64,000 nucleotides of DNA, taken from positions 1 to 64,000 of the forward strand of contig NZ_CAMFKW010000002.1 in assembly GCF_945957345.1 (NCBI RefSeq). Reading direction: 5' to 3'. The notes under the pieces were generated by a model, which had not been told where the DNA came from, made no database searches, and saw only the letters and a program-made list of their open reading frames with translations. Origin of the DNA: an uncultured Allobosea sp. (GTDB taxonomy: Bacteria; Pseudomonadota; Alphaproteobacteria; Rhizobiales; Beijerinckiaceae). The translations under genes and the position numbers were made by a program. Below, piece after piece: positions 19,675 through 28,140 of the stretch (positions within the stretch are counted from its first letter, which is position 1; every line of letters starts with the position of its first letter).

Positions 19675-21648
19675 TCAGGCGCCTGCGATGGCCTGCGCTT
19701 GCGCGAGCATCGCGATCACATCACAGCCCATATAGATGAACGAGGTCACGCCGGCCTTGTTCAAGGCTTCTGTCTCGGCCGGGCGACCGGCGAGCCAGAC
19801 GGTGGCGCCAGCCTTGGCGAGCGCCTCGGCAGCCGCTGCGCCTTCGGCGGCATAGGCCGCGTCCGAGCCGCACAGGCAGGCGAGCTTCGCGCCCGAGGCA
19901 CGGAACGCTCCGACGAGAACATCGAGATCGGTCGCGCTGTCCTTGGCGAAGCCGTCGCCGCTTGGCGCAGCGAGCCCACCGGCCTCGAACAGGTTGCGGG
20001 CGAAGCCGGCGCGCGCGGTGAAATCGGCGATCGGACCAAGCGTCGCCAGGAAGACGACCGGGCGCTGCGACTGGGCGTCGGCCTTGTCGCGCAAAGCCTC
20101 GAACGGTTCAGCGAGCCGGAGCGAGGGCAGGGGCTCGGCGCGCAAGCCCGTGGCGGGCGCCGCCAGCGCATCGGCCCGGCCGGCGCCGTCAACGAAGGAG
20201 CGGATGATCTCGCCCTGGTTGCGCTCGGCTAGGCTGCCTTGCACGCGCCTTCCGTCTAGTTTAACCGGCGCGACGGCGAGGACGGCCGCTTTCTCCTCGC
20301 GGATATTCGGGAATTCGCTGGTGCCGGTGATCGGCTCGCGCCGCGTCGCCACGGCTTTGGCGCGGGCGGCGCGTTGCTCTGCGAGCGTCTTCTGGAGATG
20401 GCCCTCGACCATGGCTGCGACAATGCCGGAGAGATCGCCGCTGCGCTGCCGTTCGATCTCCTGAAAGGCCTGCCAGCCATGCTCGCAGAGCGTCTGCGTC
20501 AGCGTCTCGAAACCGCCGGCACCGGCTGCGGGGTCGGCGACGCGCCAGAGATTGCTCTCCTCGAGCAGGATGAGCTGGGTGTTGCGAGCGACGCGGCGCG
20601 CGAAGCCATCGGGCAGGCCGAGCGCGGCGGTGAAAGGCTGGACGGCGATCGAATCGGCGCCGCCGACCCCGGCTGCGAACGCTGCGACGGTGCCGCGCAG
20701 CAGGTTGACGTTGGGATCGCGCTTCGTCAGCGAGCGCCAGGCCGTCTCGGCATGGATGCGGGCCGGCTTCGGTGACAGGCCGCAGGCCTGCTGGATGCGG
20801 TTCCAGAGCAGGCGCGCGGCGCGGAATTTCGCCACTGTCAAGAATTCGTCGGTATCGGCGACCAGCGTGAAGGCCAGCGCATCGCGCGCCTCGGAAAGGC
20901 TCATCCCCTGCGCCTCGAGCGTGCGCAGATAGGCAACCGCCGTGGCGAGCACCGTGCCGAGTTCCCGCGCCTCGCTCGCGCCGGCTTCGTGATAGGGGCG
21001 GCTGTCGACCTCGATGAAGGGCCCGGTGAAGCCGCGCTCCTTCAGTGTGCGGATCGTCGCCGCGAGCCGGCGGCCGAGCTCTGGCCAGGGGGCTGCGAGC
21101 GTGCCGCGGCCGGCGAAGACGCCGATCGGATCGAGGCCGAATGAGACCGAGAGTTCGCTCGGCGCGTGTCCGCGCTTCTGGATCAGGGCGGCGAGCAGGA
21201 GGGCATTGATGCGGCCCTGCGGGGCAGGGTCGAGCCGCAGGCGGATCAGGTCCAGCATCACGCCCTGGAGCGCGGCATCAAGCGTCGCGACATCGTCGGC
21301 GAGGAGGCCGTAGCCGCGTGCCGCCTGCGCGCCTGCGAAGCTGATGGTTAGGGTGTCGGCTCCCCCCTCGAGATCGGCGAGAGCGAGCGTCCGTGCCTCG
21401 CCCGGCTGCGGATGGTCGAGGCGGGCCGCGACATGCCAGCGCCCGATCTCTGCGCGCAGCGCCCGCGCAGGTGCTGCGGCGGCGGGATAGAGCGGCTCGA
21501 TGCGGATGCCGTCGGCGGTGCGGCCGACGAGCTTCTTCTCGAAATCGGCGCCCTTCAGGACCTTGTCGACCGCCGCGCGCCACGCGTCATGCGATGGCGC
21601 CGCGAAAGCGTCGAGATAGGGAAGGTCGGATGGGGCAGCCGAGTTCAT
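19675..21648 (-). CDS. mutA: Methylmalonyl-CoA mutase small subunit
   Basis: The 657-residue beta subunit of heterodimeric methylmalonyl-CoA mutase is homologous to MutB but non-catalytic. Mutase-barrel features are present ([64 protein letters not shown]). In the C-terminal B12-like domain, the DxHxxG position reads IADFTARAG, so the cobalt-ligating His is absent, as expected of a structural subunit. It opens the operon; its promoter lies in 21649-21755, downstream of the terminator of the preceding small gene. Confidence 0.94.
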   Translation of the reverse strand: MNSAAPSDLPYLDAFAAPSHDAWRAAVDKVLKGADFEKKLVGRTADGIRIEPLYPAAAAPARALRAEIGRWHVAARLDHPQPGEARTLALADLEGGADTLTISFAGAQAARGYGLLADDVATLDAALQGVMLDLIRLRLDPAPQGRINALLLAALIQKRGHAPSELSVSFGLDPIGVFAGRGTLAAPWPELGRRLAATIRTLKERGFTGPFIEVDSRPYHEAGASEARELGTVLATAVAYLRTLEAQGMSLSEARDALAFTLVADTDEFLTVAKFRAARLLWNRIQQACGLSPKPARIHAETAWRSLTKRDPNVNLLRGTVAAFAAGVGGADSIAVQPFTAALGLPDGFARRVARNTQLILLEESNLWRVADPAAGAGGFETLTQTLCEHGWQAFQEIERQRSGDLSGIVAAMVEGHLQKTLAEQRAARAKAVATRREPITGTSEFPNIREEKAAVLAVAPVKLDGRRVQGSLAERNQGEIIRSFVDGAGRADALAAPATGLRAEPLPSLRLAEPFEALRDKADAQSQRPVVFLATLGPIADFTARAGFARNLFEAGGLAAPSGDGFAKDSATDLDVLVGAFRASGAKLACLCGSDAAYAAEGAAAAEALAKAGATVWLAGRPAETEALNKAGVTSFIYMGCDVIAMLAQAQAIAGA

Positions 21649-21755
21649 GCGCGCCTAAGCTCCTCTTCCGCACAATGTGCAGCCGTGGAGCGCTGATTGC
21701 CATGGGTGCGCGCGCACCGCTATCCCTACTTCGTCGCAAAGCAGGTGCGAGAATA

Positions 21756-21797
21756 CAAAAACGCCGCGGCGCTATCCTGAGACAGCATCGCGGCGTT
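21756..21797 (-). terminator. Rho-independent terminator of the 21815-22201 gene
   Basis: Read on the minus strand, AACGCCGCG pairs perfectly with CGCGGCGTT (9 base pairs, about 20-base loop) and is followed by TTTTG. It lies 18 bases after the stop of the small gene at 21815 and insulates it from the mutase operon. Confidence 0.85.
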
Positions 21798-21814
21798 CGG
21801 GGATTCTGCTGAGA

Positions 21815-22201
21815 TCAGACGAACTGGCCGAGGCCGGGAATCGCGCCGACGATGGCGCCCATCGCGTCCTCACCGGCCTTTTCGCGGCCGACGGCGAACA
21901 TTTCCTTCGAGACGCTCTGGATCTGGCCCATCGAGAGGCCGGCGCTCATGAGCTGTCCACCGAGCGCCATCACGCCGCCGCCACCGCCCATCAGGCCACC
22001 GATCGCGCCGAGCATGCCGCCCTTGGCGCCGCCTTCGGCATCGGCGAGCGCCTGCGCGCCCGGCAGCGCCGCCATCAATTGGCTGATCTCGGCAGCCGGA
22101 CCTTCCTTCTGCAGGAAGGCGAGGATGATGCCGACACCCTTGCGGGCGAGCTCTTCATTGATGCCGGCGGCAGCCGCCACGCGCGTGAGCAATTCTTCCA
22201 T
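21815..22201 (-). CDS. Small Gly/Ala-rich protein, DUF2267/DUF2780-like
   Basis: A 128-residue protein. The first half is helical with a charged character (MEELLTRVAAAAGINEELARKGVGIILAFLQKEGP). The central glycine-rich stretch (MLGAIGGLMGGGGGVMALGG, about residues 61-80) could be a flexible or membrane-inserting segment. The C-terminus (VGREKAGEDAMGAIVGAIPG) ends in a hydrophobic tail. The N-terminal pattern resembles small helical domains grouped as DUF2267 or DUF2780; I cannot choose with certainty. ATG 22201 is preferred to the in-frame TTG at 22210. It has its own terminator and is divergent from the HerA-like gene. Confidence 0.65.
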   Translation of the reverse strand: MEELLTRVAAAAGINEELARKGVGIILAFLQKEGPAAEISQLMAALPGAQALADAEGGAKGGMLGAIGGLMGGGGGVMALGGQLMSAGLSMGQIQSVSKEMFAVGREKAGEDAMGAIVGAIPGLGQFV

Positions 22202-22359
22202 GGTACCCAAACCCCTCGCCAGAATGGCTTCGCCACGAAGCCTTCGAAAAATAGTTTACATGTTTACGATCTGATTTCCAACGGCCCCGGGCTTCCGCCT
22301 TCTGCGTCGTTTGGTTACACCCTTGCCGGACCGGCACGAAACCTGATGGGCGAATTTCA

Positions 22360-23904
22360 ATGGCGGATGATGGCGCGATTCTGATCGGCAAGAGCGGCAA
22401 GCCTGAAAACCTTCTGCTCAAGCTCGCCAATCGCCATGGGCTGGTGACTGGCGCGACCGGCACCGGCAAGACGGTGACGTTGCAGGTGATGGCGGAAGGC
22501 TTCGCCCGCAACGGCGTCCCGGTCTTCGCGGCCGACATCAAGGGCGACCTTTCTGGCATCGTCGCCCCCGGCGATTCCAAGCCGCCCTTCGTCAACCGGG
22601 CCAAGGAACTCGGCCTGAAATACGAGCCCGACCAGTTCTCGACTGTCTTCTGGGACGTGTTCGGTGAGCAGGGCCATCCGGTTCGCGCCACCATCTCCGA
22701 GATGGGTCCGTTGCTGCTGGCCCGTCTGCTCGACCTCAACGACACGCAGGAAGGCGTGCTCAACATCGCCTTCCGCATCGCCGACGAGCAGAAGCTGCTG
22801 CTGCTCGACCTCAAGGACCTGCGCGCGATCCTGACATTCATTGCCGAGAACGCGCAGGAATTGACCACCAAATACGGCAACGTCACCTCGGCGACGGTCG
22901 GCACGATCCAGCGCGCCTTGCTCGTGCTGGAGAACCAGAAGGGCGATCTCTTCTTCGGCGAGCCGGCGCTCGACATCAACGACCTGATGAAGACGGATCG
23001 CGACGGCCGCGGCATCGTCAATATCCTGGCCGCTGACAAGCTGATGAACAATCCGCGGCTCTACGCCACCTTCCTGCTCTGGCTGCTCTCGGAGCTGTTC
23101 GAGCAGCTTCCCGAGGTCGGCGATCTCGACAAGCCGAAGCTCGTCTTCTTCTTCGACGAGGCGCATCTGCTGTTCAATGGCGCGCCCAAGGCGCTGCTGA
23201 CGGCGGTCGAGCAGGTCGTTCGCCTGATCCGCTCGAAGGGCGTCGGTGTCTATTTCGTCACGCAGAACCCGCTCGATATCCCCGACACGGTGCTGGCCCA
23301 GCTCGGCAACCGCGTCCAGCACGCGCTGCGCGCCTTCACGCCGCGCGACCAGAAGGCGGTGCGCGCCGCCGCCGAGACCTTCCGCCAGAACCCGAAGATC
23401 AACACGGAGGAGGCGATCAGCCAGCTCGCCGTCGGCGAGGCGCTGATCTCGATGCTCGAAGGCAAGGGCTCGCCCGAGATGGTCGAGCGCGCGCTGATCG
23501 CGCCGCCGATGGCGCAGGTCGGTCCCTGCACCCCGCAGCAGCGCCAGCAGGCGATCAACACCTCGCCCGAAAAGGGCAAGTACGACACCATGATCGACCG
23601 CGAGTCGGCCTATGAAGTGCTGCTGAAGCGCAAGAACCTCAACCCGGACGGCTCGCCGATCGAGGCCTCTGCGGACGGCGGTGCTGGCGGCGGCATCCTC
23701 GACACGATCGGCGGCTGGCTCGGCGGCGGCGCTCCGCAGCAGCGCCCGAAGACGGGGCCGGGCTCGCGCGGCGGCCCGCTGCCGCAGAGCATGACCGAGA
23801 AGATCATCACCTCGGCCGCCCGCTCGGCCGCGACCTCGATCGGCCGACAGGTCGGCACGGCGATCCTGCGCGGGATTCTGGGGTCGATGTCGGGGAAACG
23901 GTAA
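22360..23904 (+). CDS. HerA-like helicase/ATPase (DUF853 family)
   Basis: A 514-residue FtsK/HerA-superfamily ATPase. Walker A is TGATGTGKTVTLQ (about residues 30-42), Walker B is KLVFFFDEAHLLF, and the sensor/arginine region is VYFVTQNPLDIPDTVLAQLG followed by NRVQHALRAFTPRDQKA. The C-terminal 90 residues are Gly/Pro/Ser-rich with a basic end. This is the bacterial DUF853 helicase-like family, common in Proteobacteria, with no defined cellular role. No NurA nuclease or SIR2 partner is adjacent, so there is no support for a defence role here. Ends before a two-hairpin repeat region. Confidence 0.88.
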   Translation: MADDGAILIGKSGKPENLLLKLANRHGLVTGATGTGKTVTLQVMAEGFARNGVPVFAADIKGDLSGIVAPGDSKPPFVNRAKELGLKYEPDQFSTVFWDVFGEQGHPVRATISEMGPLLLARLLDLNDTQEGVLNIAFRIADEQKLLLLDLKDLRAILTFIAENAQELTTKYGNVTSATVGTIQRALLVLENQKGDLFFGEPALDINDLMKTDRDGRGIVNILAADKLMNNPRLYATFLLWLLSELFEQLPEVGDLDKPKLVFFFDEAHLLFNGAPKALLTAVEQVVRLIRSKGVGVYFVTQNPLDIPDTVLAQLGNRVQHALRAFTPRDQKAVRAAAETFRQNPKINTEEAISQLAVGEALISMLEGKGSPEMVERALIAPPMAQVGPCTPQQRQQAINTSPEKGKYDTMIDRESAYEVLLKRKNLNPDGSPIEASADGGAGGGILDTIGGWLGGGAPQQRPKTGPGSRGGPLPQSMTEKIITSAARSAATSIGRQVGTAILRGILGSMSGKR

Positions 23905-23916
23905 GCGTTGTCCGTC

Positions 23917-24001
23917 ATGGTCGGGCTTGTCCCGACCATCCATGTCTTCCTTCATCGAATGCGGTGTTTAAAACGTGGATGCTCGCCACGAGGGCGAGCA
24001 T
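23917..24001. repeat. Pair of REP-like palindromes between convergent genes
   Basis: Hairpin 1 (23917-23939) is ATGGTCGGG, CTTGT, CCCGACCAT; hairpin 2 (23979-24001) is ATGCTCGCC, ACGAG, GGCGAGCAT. Both have perfect 9-base-pair stems with 5-base loops, spaced 39 bases apart, with flanks GTC and GTGG. This composite resembles dispersed intergenic palindromes common in Hyphomicrobiales genomes (from memory). Located between the convergent HerA-like and mntH genes, where it could also end both transcripts. The rest of 24002-24081 holds nothing recognisable. Confidence 0.65.
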
Positions 24002-24081
24002 GACGGTTGGCATGGTGTCGCCAGCTCCAGTGCCTGGCTTTGGTGCTGCCTGAATTGGTGGTGCCTACCTGAAGGCGCGTC

Positions 24082-25425
24082 CTACGCCCCCGTCGCGAAG
24101 TCGTAGATCAACTTCATGTTCAGCACGATGATGATCGCGGCGATGAAGCCTGCGGTCAGGCTGAGCCAGCGGGGGGCGACGAGCGCGCCCATCTTGTCCT
24201 TCGAGGCCGTGAACATCACCAGCGGAACCACCGCGAAGGGCAGTTGCAGGCTGAGCACGACCTGGCTCAGGATCAGCAGCTTCGCCGTCTGGCTCTCGCC
24301 ATAGATCAGCGTGACCGCTATCGCCGGGACGATCGCGACGAGGCGCGTCACCAGTCGCCGCATCCAGGCCGGCAGGCGGATGCGCAGGAAGCCCTCCATC
24401 ACGATCTGGCCGGCCATGGTCGCGGTCACCGTCGAGTTCAGGCCGCAGCAGAGCAGGGCGATCGCGAAGAGCGAGGGCGCGATCGAGGCGCCGAGCAGCG
24501 GCTGCAACAGCTCCTGTGCCTTGCCGAGCTCGGCGACGTCGTGGTGCCCGGCCTTGTAGAAGGTCGCAGCGGCCAAGATCAGGATCGAGGCGTTGATCAG
24601 CAGCGCGAAGCACAGCGCGACGGTGGAGTCGATTGTCGCGAATTTCAGCGCCTCGCGCTTCTCCGGCAGCGTCTCGCCATAGGCGCGGGTCTGCACGATG
24701 CCGGAATGCAGATAGAGGTTATGCGGCATCACCGTCGCGCCGATGATGCCGAGTGCGATGTAGAGCATGTTCGGGTTGGTCACGATTTCCGTCGTCGGCG
24801 CGAAGCCGCGGATGACCTCGCCCCAGTTCGGATCGGCCAGCGCAATCTGGATGCCGAAGCACAGCGCGATGACGCCGAGCAGCGTGATGATGAAGGCCTC
24901 GATCCAGCGGAAGCCGCGCGTCTGCAGCCAGAGGATAACGAAGACGTCGAAGGCGGTGATCAGCACGCCGATCTCCAGCGGGATGCCGAAGAGCAGGTTG
25001 AGGCCGATCGCGGTGCCGATCACTTCGGCGAGGTCGGTGGCGCAGATCGCGAGCTCGGCCAATAGCCAGAGCGGCCAGGCCATATAGGGCGGATAGGCAT
25101 CGCGGCAGGCCTGGGCGAGATCGCGGCCGGTGGCGATGGCGAGGCGCGCGCAAAGCGACTGCAGGATGATCGCCATCAGGTTGGAGACCAGCGCGACGAC
25201 GAGAAGCGTGTAGCCGTACTGGGCGCCGCCGGCGAGCGAGGTCGCCCAATTGCCGGGGTCCATATAGCCGACGGCGACCAGATAGCCCGGGCCGAAGAAG
25301 GCGAGGAACTTGCGCCAGCTCGACGACGTCGGCGTGACCGCGACCGTCCGGAAGACGTCGGTCAGGGAAGGCTCGCCGCGCGATCGCAGCCAGATGGACG
25401 TGGATTCCGGCGAGCCTTGGGACAT
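24082..25425 (-). CDS. mntH: Nramp-family Mn2+/H+ transporter MntH
   Basis: A 447-residue inner-membrane proton-coupled manganese/divalent metal importer with about 11 membrane segments. The metal-binding motif in TM1 is YMDPGNWAT and that in TM6 is [12 protein letters not shown], and the [18 protein letters not shown] stretch matches Nramp proteins. Start ATG 25425 (MSQGSPEST); the frame extends 28 codons upstream, but that would run across the operator-like repeats. Regulation is suggested by two inverted repeats immediately upstream, one resembling a Mur box of the Fur-family manganese regulator used in rhizobia. Confidence 0.96.
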   Translation of the reverse strand: MSQGSPESTSIWLRSRGEPSLTDVFRTVAVTPTSSSWRKFLAFFGPGYLVAVGYMDPGNWATSLAGGAQYGYTLLVVALVSNLMAIILQSLCARLAIATGRDLAQACRDAYPPYMAWPLWLLAELAICATDLAEVIGTAIGLNLLFGIPLEIGVLITAFDVFVILWLQTRGFRWIEAFIITLLGVIALCFGIQIALADPNWGEVIRGFAPTTEIVTNPNMLYIALGIIGATVMPHNLYLHSGIVQTRAYGETLPEKREALKFATIDSTVALCFALLINASILILAAATFYKAGHHDVAELGKAQELLQPLLGASIAPSLFAIALLCCGLNSTVTATMAGQIVMEGFLRIRLPAWMRRLVTRLVAIVPAIAVTLIYGESQTAKLLILSQVVLSLQLPFAVVPLVMFTASKDKMGALVAPRWLSLTAGFIAAIIIVLNMKLIYDFATGA

Positions 25426-25439
25426 GAAAAGAGCCTTGC

Positions 25440-25454
25440 TGCAACTTGGTTGCA
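25440..25454 (-). promoter_or_regulatory. Inverted repeat near mntH start (possible second metal-regulator site)
   Basis: TGCAAC and GTTGCA are perfect 6-base arms around TTG, 15 bases upstream of the mntH ATG. Its TTGCAA core resembles the stronger palindrome at 25490-25512. It could be a second operator or part of a ribosome-site hairpin; assignment is by resemblance only. Confidence 0.4.
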
Positions 25455-25489
25455 ATAAGGGGTATCGACTCGTGGCGGGGCTGTCAACG

Positions 25490-25512
25490 TAATTGCAAAC
25501 GATTGGCAATTA
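25490..25512 (-). promoter_or_regulatory. Mur-box-like palindrome upstream of mntH
   Basis: A 23-base near-perfect palindrome has outer arms TAATTGC and GCAATTA plus inner matching positions (AA and TT, CG centre), 65 bases upstream of the mntH start. The TTGCAAA/ATTGCAA character matches manganese-responsive Mur sites upstream of mntH or sitA in Rhizobium relatives. It also lies 71 bases from the divergent M20 peptidase gene. Mur repression in high manganese is inferred. Confidence 0.6.
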
Positions 25513-25582
25513 GGATTGGTGAGGAGGTGCGGGCCTGCCCGGCATGCGCGAATAGAGGCTGACGCCCGCTGCGGCGCTTGCC

Positions 25583-27001
25583 ATGATGGCGTCACCTGAA
25601 TCGCATCCGATGGCTGCCATGACCAAGCTTCCCGCCATTCTCGCCCGTCTCGATGATGGGCTCGACGCCTCGCTCGACCGTCTTTCCACCTGGCTTGAAA
25701 TCCCCTCGATCGGCACCGACCCGGCCTTCAATGTGCAGACCCGCGCCGCTGCCGAATGGCTGCGGGCCGATCTGGAAGGGCTCGGTTTCAAGGCGGAGCT
25801 GCGCGAGACCGGCGGGCACCCGGTCGTCCTCGCCCATCGCCCCAAGCCCGGCGCGCCGCATGCGCTGTTCTACGGCCATTACGACGTTCAGCCCGTCGAT
25901 CCCGTCAGCCTCTGGGACACCGACCCGTTCAAGCCGGTCGTCCGCGAGCTGGAGCCTGGGCGCAAAGTCATCTCGGCGCGCGGCGCCTGCGACGACAAGG
26001 GCCAGGTGATGACCTTCGTCGAGGCGGTGCGCGCGACGCTCGCTGAGACCGGCGATCTGCCGATCGGCCTGACGATCCTCGTCGAGGGCGAGGAGGAGTC
26101 CGGCTCGGTCAACCTGCCTGGCTATATCAAGGCCAATGCCGCCGAGCTGAAGGCCGATTATGCGCTCGTCTGCGACACCGGCATGTGGGATCGCGAGACC
26201 CCGCTGATCACCTCGACGCTCCGTGGCATGGTCTATCAGGAGGTGACGCTGACGGCGGCCGACCGCGACCTGCATTCCGGCCTGTTTGGCGGCGCTGCCG
26301 CGAACCCGATTCACATCCTCGCCCGCATTCTCGGCGAGATCCACGATGAAACGGGCCGCATCACCATCCCCGGTTTCTACGAGGGCGTGCACGAGCCGAC
26401 CAATGCCCAGAAGGCGGAATGGGCCGATCTCAACCTGACCGAGAAGGACTTCCTCGGCCAGGTCGGCTTGAAGCACTCCATCGGCGAAAAGGGCCGGATG
26501 CTGATCGAGCAGATCCAGTCGCGCCCGACCTGCGACGTCAACGGCATCTGGGGCGGCTATACCGGCGAGGGCAGCAAGACGGTCATTCCAGGCCAGGCTT
26601 CGGCCAAGGTCTCGTTCCGCCTCGTCGGCGACCAGGACCCGGCGAAGATCGCCGCGGCCTTCCATCAATTCATCCGCGAGCGCCTGCCGGAGGATGTGAC
26701 GGCCGAGTTCATCAGCCATTCCGGTTCGCCGGCCTTGGCGGTCCCTGTGGACTCGCCGATGCTCCAGAAGGCGCGCGTCGCGCTCGCCGATGAATGGGGC
26801 GGCCGCGTCGTCTCGATCGGCAGCGGCGGCTCGATTCCCGTCGGCGGCGATTTCAAGCGCACGCTCGGCATCGACACGCTCTTCGTCGGCTTCGGCCTCG
26901 ACGACGACCGGGTCCATTCGCCCAACGAGAAATACGACCTGTCTTCCTTCCACAAGGGCCAGCGCTCCTGGGCCCGCATCTTGCAGGCTCTCGGTTCATG
27001 A
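25583..27001 (+). CDS. M20-family metallopeptidase (dipeptidase type)
   Basis: A zinc-dependent exopeptidase of up to 472 residues. Metal ligands appear in [11 protein letters not shown] (His, Asp), GACDDKGQ (Asp), VEGEEESGS (Glu-Glu: general base and ligand), VCDTGMWD (Asp) and [10 protein letters not shown] (terminal His). The insert dimerisation domain carries [12 protein letters not shown]. It most resembles the CPG2/CNDP-like M20 dipeptidases, probably cytoplasmic as no signal peptide is visible. Starts at ATG 25583, 25610 and 25619 are all possible, and 25619 (MTKLPAIL) best matches the domain boundary. Its stop overlaps the next ATG. Confidence 0.93.
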   Translation: MMASPESHPMAAMTKLPAILARLDDGLDASLDRLSTWLEIPSIGTDPAFNVQTRAAAEWLRADLEGLGFKAELRETGGHPVVLAHRPKPGAPHALFYGHYDVQPVDPVSLWDTDPFKPVVRELEPGRKVISARGACDDKGQVMTFVEAVRATLAETGDLPIGLTILVEGEEESGSVNLPGYIKANAAELKADYALVCDTGMWDRETPLITSTLRGMVYQEVTLTAADRDLHSGLFGGAAANPIHILARILGEIHDETGRITIPGFYEGVHEPTNAQKAEWADLNLTEKDFLGQVGLKHSIGEKGRMLIEQIQSRPTCDVNGIWGGYTGEGSKTVIPGQASAKVSFRLVGDQDPAKIAAAFHQFIRERLPEDVTAEFISHSGSPALAVPVDSPMLQKARVALADEWGGRVVSIGSGGSIPVGGDFKRTLGIDTLFVGFGLDDDRVHSPNEKYDLSSFHKGQRSWARILQALGS

Positions 27002-27579
27002 AATCTGTCTGCGTCTTCTGCGGCTCCAATCCCGGCAATGACCCCGTCTATGCGGCGGGCGCGCGCGCCATGGGCGCCGAGATCGCCCGGCGCGGCCTGA
27101 CGCTGGTCTATGGCGGCGGTGCGGTCGGCCTGATGGGCATCGTCGCCAATGCGGCGATGGAGGCAGGCGGCGAGGTCCACGGCGTCATTCCCCAGGCGCT
27201 GAAGGACAAGGAGGTCGGCCATGTCGGGCTGACCCGGCTCGAGGTCGTCGACACCATGCACACGCGCAAGGCGCGCATGGCCGAGCTCTCGGACGGTTTC
27301 ATCGCCATGCCCGGCGGCATCGGCACCTTCGAGGAACTGTTCGAGATTTGGACCTGGGGCCAGCTCGGCATTCACGCCAAGCCGCTCGGCCTGCTCAATG
27401 TCGCGGGCTTCTACGATCCGCTGGCGACCTTCCTCGACCGCACCGTCGAGGCCGGCTTCCTCAAGCAGAACCACCGGGCGATGGCGATGACCGATACGGA
27501 GCCAGCGACGCTGCTCGACCGCATGCAGAACTATGTGCCGGCTGCGACCTACAAGTGGATCGAGAAGGAGCAGGCCTGA
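26998..27579 (+). CDS. LOG-family protein (TIGR00730; cytokinin riboside monophosphate phosphoribohydrolase-like)
   Basis: A 193-residue Rossmann-fold protein with both LOG hallmarks: GGGAVGLMG (about residues 40-48) and PGGIGTFEE (about 103-111), plus an N-terminal FCGSNPG. LOG proteins release the ribose phosphate from nucleoside 5'-monophosphates, including cytokinin precursors. In most bacteria the physiological substrate is uncertain. The ATG overlaps the M20 peptidase stop (ATGA), so the two are translationally coupled. The GTA region starts after it. Confidence 0.94.
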   Translation: MKSVCVFCGSNPGNDPVYAAGARAMGAEIARRGLTLVYGGGAVGLMGIVANAAMEAGGEVHGVIPQALKDKEVGHVGLTRLEVVDTMHTRKARMAELSDGFIAMPGGIGTFEELFEIWTWGQLGIHAKPLGLLNVAGFYDPLATFLDRTVEAGFLKQNHRAMAMTDTEPATLLDRMQNYVPAATYKWIEKEQA

Positions 27580-27622
27580 CACCGGTCAGGCGATGCATCT
27601 CAGGATTGTAGGAATTTTGTCC

Positions 27623-27651
27623 TTGACATCGTGGCGCTGATCCGGTAGACA
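27623..27651 (+). promoter_or_regulatory. Sigma70-like promoter upstream of the GTA cluster
   Basis: TTGACA at 27623-27628 and TAGACA at 27646-27651 are separated by 17 bases. Transcription would begin near 27658, just ahead of the terminator at 27682-27713 and 88 bases before the first GTA gene. No CtrA-type TTAA-N7-TTAA site is visible in 27580-27738. Confidence 0.55.
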
Positions 27652-27681
27652 TCAGGAACGCTCACGAAATCTGCCCGAACG

Positions 27682-27713
27682 AAGCCGCCGCGCTCTCCAG
27701 CCGGCGGCTTTTT
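27682..27713 (+). terminator. Intrinsic terminator in the GTA leader (possible attenuator)
   Basis: AAGCCGCCG pairs with CGGCGGCTT (9 base pairs, 11-base loop) and is followed by an unbroken TTTTT. It is 103 bases after the LOG gene stop but lies downstream of the promoter-like sequence. It could therefore terminate the upstream operon, end a roughly 55-base small RNA, or act as an attenuator for the GTA genes. Confidence 0.75.
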
Positions 27714-27738
27714 CGTGCCCGTCATCGGGAAGGACGCG

Positions 27739-28140
27739 ATGGCCGAAGAGGAAAACGCAACGCCGCAACCGGCTGCCGAGCCGAAGTCGAAACGGAGGGT
27801 GATCTCGCGCAAGGCGGTGGTGGGCCAGCTCTGGCGTGCCGCCAAGCGCCAGATCGACACGCACGAGGAACATCTCGCCGACCTGCCGAAAGGCGCGACC
27901 GCCAGCGAAGCCGACGCCAAGGCGCTGGCGGTTCTCGCCCGCACCGTGCGTGAGCTGGTCGCTATCGAGGAGCCCCAGACCACGAGGAAGGACAAGCGTT
28001 CGGATGACCCTTCCGCTGCCGACGATCTGCGACATGTCGCACAGCTCCGTCAGGATCTTGCTCGACGTCTTGAAGCCCTTGCCGCTCAGGACGCGGGTGA
28101 GAATTCTCAAGAAGCTGATGCCGACGGCGATGCCGGATGA
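27739..28140 (+). CDS. GTA g1-like protein, probable small terminase
   Basis: First gene of the cluster, 133 residues. It is charged and helical (RKAVVGQLWRAAKRQIDTHE followed by EHLADLP; ALAVLARTVRELVAIEE), with no transmembrane segment. Its position directly ahead of the large terminase matches g1 of RcGTA, reported as the small terminase. ATG 27739 follows GGGAAGGA. Codons end mostly in G or C up to about 28003, after which this frame loses that bias while the overlapping terL frame gains it. The last 45 residues may therefore be a non-functional tail running through the terL start. Confidence 0.7.
   Translation: MAEEENATPQPAAEPKSKRRVISRKAVVGQLWRAAKRQIDTHEEHLADLPKGATASEADAKALAVLARTVRELVAIEEPQTTRKDKRSDDPSAADDLRHVAQLRQDLARRLEALAAQDAGENSQEADADGDAG

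Noticed and set aside
22360-23904. HerA-like ATPase as part of an anti-phage system
   Set aside because: No NurA, SIR2, DUF4297 or other effector gene is adjacent; neighbours are ordinary chromosomal genes and the protein matches the DUF853 housekeeping-type family.
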